Origin: Candidatus Methylomicrobium oryzae
Lineage (GTDB): Bacteria > Pseudomonadota > Gammaproteobacteria > Methylococcales > Methylomonadaceae
DNA: 64,000 nt
Assembly (NCBI RefSeq): GCF_016745425.1
Contig: NZ_JAERVK010000002.1
Location: 1 to 64,000 of the forward strand
Direction: 5' to 3'
The translations under genes were made by a program, and so were the position numbers. Each line of letters opens with the position of its first letter. The first letter of the stretch is position 1. Shown in pieces: positions 57,653 to 64,000 of the stretch. A model generated the notes under the pieces. The model had not been told where the DNA came from. It was given only the letters and a program-made list of their open reading frames with translations, and did no database searches.

Positions 57653-59827
57653 CTAAAACGTATACTGCGACAGCGGCAAACTGCGCACTCGCTGTCCGCT
57701 CAGCAAAAACAGCGCATTGCAGACCGCCGGCGCGATCACCGGCGTGCCGGGTTCGCCGATGCCGCCGAGCGGCGCGCCGCTGTTGATGATTTCGACTTCA
57801 ACGGCCGGCATCTGGTCCGGGCGCAGGATCGGGTAATTGTCGAAATTGCCCTGCACCACGCGGCCCTTCTCCAGCGTGATTTCCTCGCCCATCGCGGCCG
57901 ACAGGCCGTAGCAAATCCCGCTTTCCATCTGCCGCATGACGATCGCCGGATTGACCGCGAAACCGCAATCGACCGCACACCAGACCTTCTCGACCTTGAA
58001 CTCGCCGTCTGGATTCAGGCTGACTTCCGCGACTTCGGCGACGATGCTGTTGAACGATTCGTGCAGCGCACAGCCCATCGCCCGCTTCAGGCCTTGCTGG
58101 TCGGTCCAGGGCTTGCCCTTCCACCCCGCCAGATTGGCGGCGGTCTCCAGCACTTTCTTGAAGCGCGGCTGTTCGGCGAGCAGCTTCAGGCGAAATTCCA
58201 AGGGATCGGCATCGGCCGCATGCGCCATCTCGTCGATAAACGATTCCTTGTAAAAGCAGTTCTGCGAGTGGCCGACCGAGCGCCAGAAACCGATCGGCAC
58301 CGGCTTGACCGGCACGGTAACCACGTTCGTGCGCTTGTTCGGAATCGCATAGGGCAGCTCGACCGTACCTTCGTATACGCTGGTGTCGAGATCGGGATTC
58401 TTCAGGAAAGCGGGCATCAGGCGGCTCATCGGCCCTTCGCCGACCGAAGTCACCTGCAGCGCGACCGGATTGCCTTCTTTGTCCAGCCCGGCGCTGAACT
58501 TCGCGGCCGACATCGGGCGGTAATGATCGTGCTTGATATCTTCCTCGCGCGTCCAGATCACCTTGATCGGCTTGCCCGGATGCTTCTTGGCCAGGGTGAT
58601 CGCCTGGATCGCATAATCCATCACGAAGCGCCGTCCGAAACCGCCGCCCAGGAACGGGGTAACCACCTCGATCGCCTCGGGCTTCAGTCCGGTGATTTCG
58701 GCCGCGACCCCGACCACGAAATCCACGCCCTGGTTCGGCGCCCAAACCGTGCAGCGGTCTTTCGTGACCAGCGCGGTGCAGTTCATCGGTTCCATCGTGA
58801 CGTGCGCGATGAACGGCGCGTGGTATTCCGCTTCGATTTTTTTCGCGGCGGAAGCCGGCGCCTTGGCCGGATCGCCGACTTCCTCCGCCACATGCCCCGG
58901 CTCGCCCAGCGCGGCGAGCAGCTTGGCCTGGTAGCCTGTGCTCGAAAAATTCGCGTTATCGCCTTCGTTGAAGGTGACCGGCAGTTTTTCGAGCGCCTTT
59001 TTCGCATGCCAGAAATGGTCCGCGATCACCGCCACGCCGTTCGGAACGTCCTCGACCGCGACAACGCCGGGCATTTTCAGCACCGCGTTCTTGTCGTAGG
59101 AGGCGATCGAACCGCCGAACACCGGCGACTGCATCACCGCGGCATGCAGCATGCCGTCGACCTTCACGTCGATCCCGAACTCCGCCGCGCCGGTCGATTT
59201 GACCAGGCTGTCGGTCCGCTTGACCGGCTGCCCGATCAGCCGGAACAAAGCATCGTCCTTCAACGGCACGTCCTTCGGCGGCGCCAGTTTGGCGGCCTTT
59301 TCGGCCAGCTCGCCGTAACTCAGCTTTCTGCCGGTGGCAGTATGAATAACCGTGCCCGGCTCGGTTTTGCAGTCGCCTGGCTTAACGCTCCATTGCTCGG
59401 CCGCCGCCTGGACCAGCATCGCCCGCGCGGTGGCGCCGGCCTTGCGCATCGTCATGTAAGACGAGCGCACGCTCAGACTGCCGCCGGTAAAGCGCATCTT
59501 GTTGTCGAACATGATCTTGTATTCGGGGCCGGGCGGCGCCTGCACGACCTGGATCGCGGCCATCGCGACGTCCAGTTCCTCGGCCATGATGGCCGGGATC
59601 GAGGTATAGGTGCCCTGACCCATCTCGATGAACGGATTCTGGAAAACGACCTGGCCTTTCTCGTCGATCCCGATAAAGGCATTCAACTCGCCCGCCTGCT
59701 GAGGCTGCTCGACTCGGGCGCAGCCGGCCGGCAAGGTTACGCCGAGAAGGAATACGCTGGCGCCGGCCGCCGCGCCGAGGCCGAGAAACTGACGGCGCGA
59801 CATCGAAATGTTCATTATCTCGCTCAT
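57653..59827 (-). CDS. Molybdopterin-binding subunit of a xanthine-dehydrogenase-family oxidoreductase
   Basis: Large catalytic subunit of an IorB-type (isoquinoline 1-oxidoreductase) molybdenum hydroxylase, 724 residues. A Tat signal, [20 protein letters not shown], shows periplasmic export, ending with Cys that might be lipidated. Motifs: [40 protein letters not shown], and [20 protein letters not shown] with the catalytic Glu region. Its ATG overlaps the small subunit stop by 4 bases (ATGA). The maturation genes (mocA-like, xdhC) lie upstream in the same operon. The substrate (aldehyde or N-heterocycle) is unknown. Confidence 0.92.
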   Translation of the reverse strand: MSEIMNISMSRRQFLGLGAAAGASVFLLGVTLPAGCARVEQPQQAGELNAFIGIDEKGQVVFQNPFIEMGQGTYTSIPAIMAEELDVAMAAIQVVQAPPGPEYKIMFDNKMRFTGGSLSVRSSYMTMRKAGATARAMLVQAAAEQWSVKPGDCKTEPGTVIHTATGRKLSYGELAEKAAKLAPPKDVPLKDDALFRLIGQPVKRTDSLVKSTGAAEFGIDVKVDGMLHAAVMQSPVFGGSIASYDKNAVLKMPGVVAVEDVPNGVAVIADHFWHAKKALEKLPVTFNEGDNANFSSTGYQAKLLAALGEPGHVAEEVGDPAKAPASAAKKIEAEYHAPFIAHVTMEPMNCTALVTKDRCTVWAPNQGVDFVVGVAAEITGLKPEAIEVVTPFLGGGFGRRFVMDYAIQAITLAKKHPGKPIKVIWTREEDIKHDHYRPMSAAKFSAGLDKEGNPVALQVTSVGEGPMSRLMPAFLKNPDLDTSVYEGTVELPYAIPNKRTNVVTVPVKPVPIGFWRSVGHSQNCFYKESFIDEMAHAADADPLEFRLKLLAEQPRFKKVLETAANLAGWKGKPWTDQQGLKRAMGCALHESFNSIVAEVAEVSLNPDGEFKVEKVWCAVDCGFAVNPAIVMRQMESGICYGLSAAMGEEITLEKGRVVQGNFDNYPILRPDQMPAVEVEIINSGAPLGGIGEPGTPVIAPAVCNALFLLSGQRVRSLPLSQYTF

Positions 59828-60288
59828 GATTGCGCTCCCTGAATTTCAGCGGCGCGTTTGACCGCGGCGAAGATTTGCTGATAAGTGCCGCAGCGGCAAA
59901 GGTTGACCATCTTCGCGCGGATTTCCTCCTCGCTCGGATGCGGATTCTCCTTCAGCAAGGCCGCCGCCGCGATGATCTGTCCGGACTGGCAATAGCCGCA
60001 CTGCGGCACGTCCTGTTCGACCCACGCCTGCTGCGCCGGATGCAAACCTTTTTCGGTCGCCAGCCCTTCAATCGTGGTGATCGCCTTGCCTTTCGCCGCG
60101 CTGACCGGGGTGACGCAGGAGCGGGTCAGCGCGCCGTCGAGCAGTACCGAACAAGCACCGCACATCCCAATCCCGCAACCGAACTTGGTGCCGGTGTAGC
60201 CGGCCAGATCGCGGATCGCCCAGAGCAGGGGCATATCGTCTTCGGCATCGACCGTGTGCGACTTGCCGTTGATTTTTAATTCTGTCAT
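59824..60288 (-). CDS. 2Fe-2S subunit of the molybdenum hydroxylase
   Basis: A 154-residue IorA-type protein that passes electrons from the molybdenum site. The plant-type cluster [17 protein letters not shown] and the second cluster [16 protein letters not shown] with LCRCGTYQQ supply the eight Cys. No FAD subunit is present, so electrons must go to a cytochrome or other carrier. It has no signal of its own and probably travels with the Tat-exported large subunit. It overlaps that gene by 4 bases and follows the mocA-like gene by 3 bases. Confidence 0.93.
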   Translation of the reverse strand: MTELKINGKSHTVDAEDDMPLLWAIRDLAGYTGTKFGCGIGMCGACSVLLDGALTRSCVTPVSAAKGKAITTIEGLATEKGLHPAQQAWVEQDVPQCGYCQSGQIIAAAALLKENPHPSEEEIRAKMVNLCRCGTYQQIFAAVKRAAEIQGAQS

Positions 60289-60291
60289 GCA

Positions 60292-60900
60292 TTACTCCTC
60301 GGCCCATGCCTGTCCGGTTAATTGTTCAAAATCGCCTGGCGTATCGATATCGAGCCCGGCTTCGGCAAGCGGAATCTTCAGCACGCGCGGCTCGAATTCC
60401 CGCAATAGCGGTTTGGCGCCCTTATCGCCGGTCAACGACCTGAGCCGCTCGAAATAGGCGGCCGGAAATAAGACCGGCACCCCGCAGGATAGATGGTATT
60501 GACTGACAATGATCAGGTCGGGTTCATTACGCCTGGCGTTCAGCAGCGCCGCCAAATGCGTTGAACCAACCAGCGGCTGGTCGCAGAGCATCAGCAGCAC
60601 CGCCTCGGCCGAAGCCGGCAAAGCGTTGATTCCGCATCTGATCGACGAGGCAATGCCTGCTTGCCAGTCGGGATTCCGTACCGTTGCGACCATATCCAGA
60701 TTAATCGCCGCGCGAATCTGCAGCTCATGCGCGCCCACTACCACGAAGACCCGCTCCGGCAAAACCCTGCAGGCGCTCTCGATCGCCCGTTCGAGCAGGC
60801 TGCGGCCCTGCCAGCGCAGCAATTGCTTGGGCTGGCCCATCCGGGTGGAACCGCCTGCCGCAAGGATTAGCGCGTAGACGTTCGAATAGGGTTCAGCCAT
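60292..60900 (-). CDS. MocA-like molybdenum cofactor nucleotidyltransferase
   Basis: NTP-transferase of the MobA/MocA type, which converts the cofactor to its cytosine dinucleotide form for xanthine-dehydrogenase-family enzymes. ATG 60900 gives MAEPYSNVYALILAAGGSTR, with the signature LILAAGGSTRMGQPKQLL and later MLCDQPLVGSTHLAAL. Length about 202. It overlaps xdhC by 8 bases and precedes the 2Fe-2S gene by 3, forming the expected operon of enzyme plus maturation factors. Confidence 0.87.
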   Translation of the reverse strand: MAEPYSNVYALILAAGGSTRMGQPKQLLRWQGRSLLERAIESACRVLPERVFVVVGAHELQIRAAINLDMVATVRNPDWQAGIASSIRCGINALPASAEAVLLMLCDQPLVGSTHLAALLNARRNEPDLIIVSQYHLSCGVPVLFPAAYFERLRSLTGDKGAKPLLREFEPRVLKIPLAEAGLDIDTPGDFEQLTGQAWAEE

Positions 60901-61983
60901 CGGCAAAAGCCTGCTGCCGCGCCAACTGACCGCCATGCCGCCGGTTCTGTGCCGCCACTATCCCTGCCATGATTGAAAGCGCGATTTCTTCCGGCGTTTC
61001 CGCGCCGATATCCAGACCGACCGGCCCGAACACGCGCGCTTCGATTTTTGAAGCCTTGTCGCCAAGGCTGTCGAGCAGCCGGCTTTTCCGCGCTTCCGGT
61101 CCCAAAAGGCCGATGAAAGGAATCCGGCTGTCCGCAATGACCTTCAAATAGCGGGCGTCATATTCGAAATTGTGCGTCATCATCACCAATGCCTCGAAAC
61201 GATCCAGCGGCAGCTTTTCGGCCAATGTTTGCGGCGGGCTGTAAACAAGGCTTGCGGCAGTGGGGAAGCGTGCCGGTTTGATATGGGCCGGCCGGTAATC
61301 GGCGATCGTGACCCGCCAGCCCAGCGCCAACGCACTATTTACAAGGGGAACCGCATCGGCGCCCGCCCCGACGATCAAGAGGCGCGGCAAAGGACGAATT
61401 GGATCATAAAAGACGGCGATATCGTGCCCTTCCACGCGGTGCAACTCGCTATGGGGTTTGTCGGCCGCTATAGCCCGACGCGCCGCAACGATTATTTTGC
61501 CGGGCCAACGCAGCTGATCGTCTTCGAACGCGTCCGGGCTCACAAATTCCGACCGGCCGACGGGAAACCGTTCGTGAGCCGATTCGACCACGGTCATCAA
61601 TACGCCCTGCCGATCATTTTCCACGGCTTCGGCCAGCGCGTCCAGGGGATGGAAACCCTCCGCCGCTTTCAACAACTGCAGCATGACCCTGACCGCGCCG
61701 TTGCAGCCGAGCCCGAGTCCCCAGACGATATCGCCCGGCGAGCGCATGTCGTAAAACACGGTCCCGGCCCGGCCGTCGGCAAAAATCCGCTCCGCATGCT
61801 CCTTTAGGTCGCTCTCCAGGCAGCCCCGCTCAACAGGCCCACGCATTCGCCTTCTCTCGAAATCAGCATCTTCGCGCCGGCTTTCCGATAGGTAGAACCC
61901 TGCGTTTCGATGACCGTAGCTAATACCCAATCCTCGGCATGTACGGAGATAGCTCGAAAAACATCGATTAGATGATTGGCCAT
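60893..61983 (-). pseudogene. xdhC: XdhC-family cofactor insertion protein, frameshifted
   Basis: XdhC proteins sulfurate and insert the molybdenum cofactor. The N-terminal part starts at ATG 61983 in one frame: MANHLIDVFRAISVHAEDWV, LATVIETQGSTYRKAGAKML, then GECVGLLSG. Just there (61824-61827, CCCC on the plus strand) the frame shifts: the family motif LLSGGCLESDL continues in another frame as GCLESDLKEHAERIF and runs to the normal C-terminus with LLIVGAGADAVPLVNSALAL. Losing one G from a G5 run explains it. It could be a true mutation, phase variation or a sequencing error. Without it the gene would encode about 360 residues; the neighbouring enzyme needs such a factor. Confidence 0.8.
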
Positions 61984-62162
61984 GCGACTAAGAAAAGAAT
62001 AATTAAAAACATCCGTTGATTATTCCGTAAACGACGGCGATTATCCACCTTGAACGGATAATCGTCTAGTTGTATAAGCCGACAGCGAGTGGCTTCGATG
62101 GAGCTTTGCGAGATCGAGGTTGATCGAAACCGGCAGGTTAACACGCGCCATACCATATCTCG

Positions 62163-62216
62163 ATCGATGCGCCTCGTTCCTCGGCACATCCTACACTTGG
62201 CGCATCTTACGAGTTT
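62163..62216. repeat. 54-bp intergenic repeat, copy A
   Basis: ATCGATGCGCCTCGTTCCTC continues with GGCACATCCTACAC and GGCGCATCTTACGAG. Nearly the same sequence recurs in the same orientation at 62936-62989, 773 bases away, differing at a few positions. Confidence 0.75.
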
Positions 62217-62294
62217 ATTTATCCGCAAAATTTTAGGCTTCTCTCTGCATGCTAAGGTTTAAATGCTTATGAAATTGAGATTTAGATTTTCCTG

Positions 62295-62328
62295 TTGACT
62301 TTAGAACGCTCTAACATTTATGTTAGAG
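62295..62328 (+). promoter_or_regulatory. Promoter overlapped by a palindromic operator
   Basis: TTGACT (62295-62300) and TTATGT (62318-62323) are 17 bases apart. The palindrome CTCTAACATTTATGTTAGAG (62309-62328) covers the -10 region; a repressor bound there would block transcription of the SRPBCC gene. The trailing ATTTTTT also fits a terminator, which is the alternative. Confidence 0.5.
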
Positions 62329-62370
62329 ATTTTTTAAATCTGATCAGCTGCAATTAAAAAGAGGCACACC

Positions 62371-62778
62371 ATGAAAATTACCGTTGCAACCTTCGTAGCT
62401 GCACCTATTGAGGAAGTGTGGCGTGCATATACGACGTCCGAGGACATCAAACAGTGGAATGCTGCGTCCGATGACTGGCACACGACAGCTGCCACGGTGG
62501 ATTTACGCGTTGGCGGTACCTTCTCCTCGCGAATGGAGGCGAAAGACGGCAGTATGGGGTTTGATTTCTCTGGCACTTATACGAATATCGTGAAGCACAA
62601 ATTGATCGAGTATTCCTTCGGCGATCGCGCAGCGCACGTCGAGTTCGCCGATAGTCCGGAAGGCGTTAAATTAAATGTAACGTTCGACAGCGAACCAACT
62701 CACTCTATCGAGCAACAGCGAGAAGGGTGGCAGGCCATTCTTAACAACTTCGCTCGCCATGTCGAGGCAAGCAGGTAG
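62371..62778 (+). CDS. SRPBCC (AHSA1-like) protein
   Basis: A 135-residue START-like fold protein of the Aha1/YndB group: MKITVATFVAAPIEEVWRAY, TSEDIKQWNAASDDWHTT, DLRVGGTFSSRMEAKDGSMG and EGWQAILNNFARHVEA are characteristic. These bind small hydrophobic ligands or act as toxin or stress proteins; the substrate here is unknown. The gene stands alone behind a palindrome-covered promoter, suggesting it is inducible. AAGAGG precedes the ATG. Confidence 0.88.
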   Translation: MKITVATFVAAPIEEVWRAYTTSEDIKQWNAASDDWHTTAATVDLRVGGTFSSRMEAKDGSMGFDFSGTYTNIVKHKLIEYSFGDRAAHVEFADSPEGVKLNVTFDSEPTHSIEQQREGWQAILNNFARHVEASR

Positions 62779-62887
62779 TTTCTCGTGGGGCAATATATTC
62801 CCAAGACAATAGTTAAAATGCTACGGTTTCCCAGGCTTTCGAATGCGCCCAAGGGCGTTTCCGTTGATCTTGAACATTAGGCAGCGC

Positions 62888-62989
62888 GTAGGATGTGCTG
62901 AACGAAGGGAAGCGCATCATTCGCGTCACATTGCAATCGATGCGCCTCGTGCCTCGGCACATCCTACAACATAGCGCATCTTACGGGTT
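62888..62989. repeat. Palindromic repeat unit including 54-bp repeat, copy B
   Basis: GTAGGATGTGC (62888-62898) with AGCGCATC after it is mirrored by GATGCGCC ... GCACATCCTAC ending at 62967, so the unit can fold into one long stem-loop. Its right arm plus tail (62936-62989) is the second copy of the 54-bp repeat seen at 62163-62216. Confidence 0.65.
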
Positions 62990-63032
62990 GTGGAGGCCAT
63001 CAGATTCCGCCACCGCCTGAGTCGCCGGGTTC

Positions 63033-63109
63033 AACCGCCGGATGCGGCAAACCGCATGTCCGGTGGTGTGGGAGAGGTAACGGGCGCAATCCCGTTACTT
63101 CCACCCGAT
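63033..63109 (+). mobile_element. Group II intron 3' end (domains V and VI) remnant
   Basis: A 35-base hairpin at 63033-63067, AACCGCCGGATGCGG closed by a CAAA loop onto CCGCATGTCCGGTGGT, has the form of group II intron domain V. It is followed by GTGGGAGAGGTAACGGG, a GCGCAAT loop and CCCGTTACTTCCACCCGAT, like domain VI and the 3' splice end. No reverse transcriptase gene or 5' intron part is present, so it is a remnant. It stands directly after the purD stop (on the opposite strand). Confidence 0.7.
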
Positions 63110-63114
63110 CAAAC

Positions 63115-64000
63115 TTACAAATTCCGGCCGATTGCCTTAAAGCCGATATCGGTCCGGTAATACACGTTTTCCCAATCGATGTTGCGCACCAGGCGGTAGG
63201 CCTTGTTCTGGGCTTCGGCGATCGTATCGCCGAGCGCGCAGGCGCAGAGCACGCGGCCGCCCGCGGTGAGGATACCTTTGCCGGATCGTACGGTGCCGGC
63301 ATGGAAAACTTTCATGTCCTTGCTTTCCGAGGCCACAAGGCCTTTGATCACTGCACCTTTCTGATAAGCGTCGGGATAACCGCCGGCCGCCATCACCACG
63401 CCGAGCGCGGCGCGCTTGTCCCACTCGCTCGTGACTTGATCAAGCCTGCCTTCCAGCGCCGTCTCGCAAAGTTCGACCAAGTCGCTCTTCATCCGCATCA
63501 TGATCGGCTGGGTTTCGGGGTCGCCGAAGCGGCAGTTGTATTCGAGCACCTTGATCGAACCGTCGAGCGCGATCATCAGCCCCGCATACAAAAAGCCGGT
63601 GTACGGCAGCCCGTCTTCGGCCATCCCTTTCAGGGTCGGCTCGATCACCTCGTTCATCACGCGCCGGTGAATTTCGGGCGTCACAACCGGCGCAGGCGAA
63701 TAGGCGCCCATGCCGCCGGTGTTCGGCCCTTTGTCGCCGTCGTCGCGGGCCTTGTGGTCCTGCGAGGTGGCCATCGCGAGCGCATGGCTGCCGTCGGCCA
63801 TCACGATGAAGCTGGCTTCCTCGCCCTGCAGAAACTCTTCGATCACGGCCCGGCTGCCGGCTTCGCCGAACACATTGCCGGACAGCATGTCTTCGACGGC
63901 GGCGACCGCTTCGGCTTCGGTCTGCGCGACAATCACGCCTTTGCCGGCCGCAAGCCCGTCAGCTTTTACCACGATCGGCGCACCCTGCTCTCTAATGTAG
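63115..64000 (-). CDS. purD: Phosphoribosylamine-glycine ligase, C-terminal part
   Basis: Purine biosynthesis enzyme joining glycine to phosphoribosylamine (GAR synthetase). The frame is open to the window edge, so the N-terminal quarter is missing. ATP-grasp motifs are seen: IVVKADGLAAGKGVIVAQTE, EEFLQGEEASFIVMADG, DGDKGPNTGGMGAYSPAPVV, and LEYNCRFGDPETQ, with the C-terminal domain ending IGFKAIGRNL. Adjacent downstream DNA is the group II intron remnant. No frame damage is visible. Confidence 0.97.
   Translation of the reverse strand, partial: YIREQGAPIVVKADGLAAGKGVIVAQTEAEAVAAVEDMLSGNVFGEAGSRAVIEEFLQGEEASFIVMADGSHALAMATSQDHKARDDGDKGPNTGGMGAYSPAPVVTPEIHRRVMNEVIEPTLKGMAEDGLPYTGFLYAGLMIALDGSIKVLEYNCRFGDPETQPIMMRMKSDLVELCETALEGRLDQVTSEWDKRAALGVVMAAGGYPDAYQKGAVIKGLVASESKDMKVFHAGTVRSGKGILTAGGRVLCACALGDTIAEAQNKAYRLVRNIDWENVYYRTDIGFKAIGRNL

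Larger units (their letters stand above)
61984..62370. other. Intergenic region with repeat and promoter
   Basis: Holds a dispersed repeat copy (62163-62216) and, nearer the SRPBCC gene, a promoter-like TTGACT/TTATGT pair overlapping a perfect palindrome. No gene is recognised in the remainder. Confidence 0.5.
62779..63114. other. Intergenic region with palindromic repeat and intron remnant
   Basis: No gene is present. The stretch carries a large palindromic repeat unit (62888-62967), the second copy of the 54-bp repeat, and the 3' end of a group II intron abutting purD. Confidence 0.6.

Noticed and set aside
58061-59842. 593-codon plus-strand frame opposite the molybdopterin subunit
   Set aside because: Antisense shadow; the minus-strand gene has a Tat signal and family motifs.

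Overview
The window is a gammaproteobacterial chromosome segment of about 50% G+C. Its anchor is the replication-origin cluster mnmE-yidC-yidD-rnpA-rpmH (minus strand) diverging from dnaA-dnaN-recF-gyrB (plus strand). Gene content (ODP-type diiron proteins, a DUF2380 protein, metal efflux, a molybdenum hydroxylase) would suit an aquatic or methylotrophic gammaproteobacterium such as the Methylococcales, but no methane-oxidation gene is present, so that assignment is only a guess.

1-9.4 kb: the integrase-proximal end of an integrated element, nearly all on the minus strand. Reading from the integrase: a tyrosine recombinase next to the 3' end of mnmE, two unknown genes, an AlpA/excisionase-like HTH protein, an unknown gene carrying an 11-bp-phased iteron-like array, a DUF3102-like protein, an SF2 helicase, a zinc-ribbon/Toprim primase, an unknown gene, a frameshifted J-domain protein, a broken GNAT gene and two unknown genes. 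The far end lies outside the window.

9.4-19.4 kb: the rpmH-mnmE operon with a near-consensus sigma70 promoter, then dnaA, dnaN, recF and gyrB. Two parS-like sites are embedded in the last codons of recF, which places the partition locus beside the origin genes.

19.4-31 kb: accessory region. One very large protein (nuclease-like N-terminus plus STAND NTPase plus long helical C-terminus) looks like an Avs-type antiphage sensor. It is followed by a compact signalling cluster: ODP diiron protein, GAF-like/GGDEF/EAL protein, cytoplasmic MCP-like fragment, second ODP protein, HDOD protein. Transposase and transporter remnants lie around and inside this cluster.

31-40.5 kb: a Tat-exported CapA-like protein, a TetR/O-methyltransferase pair, DUF2380 and cupin proteins, a NarL-type two-component system, an HdeD-like membrane protein, and a PiT phosphate transporter with its DUF47 partner.

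40.8-54 kb: a metal and metalloid resistance block: arsR-arsC-arsI-acr3, a CDF zinc exporter, a Cu/Ag P-type ATPase, and a Cus-like tripartite efflux operon with a small Cys-containing leader gene.

54-64 kb: a lipoprotein, a phosphoribosyltransferase, a class II aldolase, an iron-permease-family protein, an MlaC homologue, a two-subunit molybdenum hydroxylase with its MocA-like and XdhC maturation genes (xdhC carries a single-base frameshift), an SRPBCC protein, a group II intron remnant, and the 3' part of purD. Dispersed palindromic repeats sit between many of these genes.
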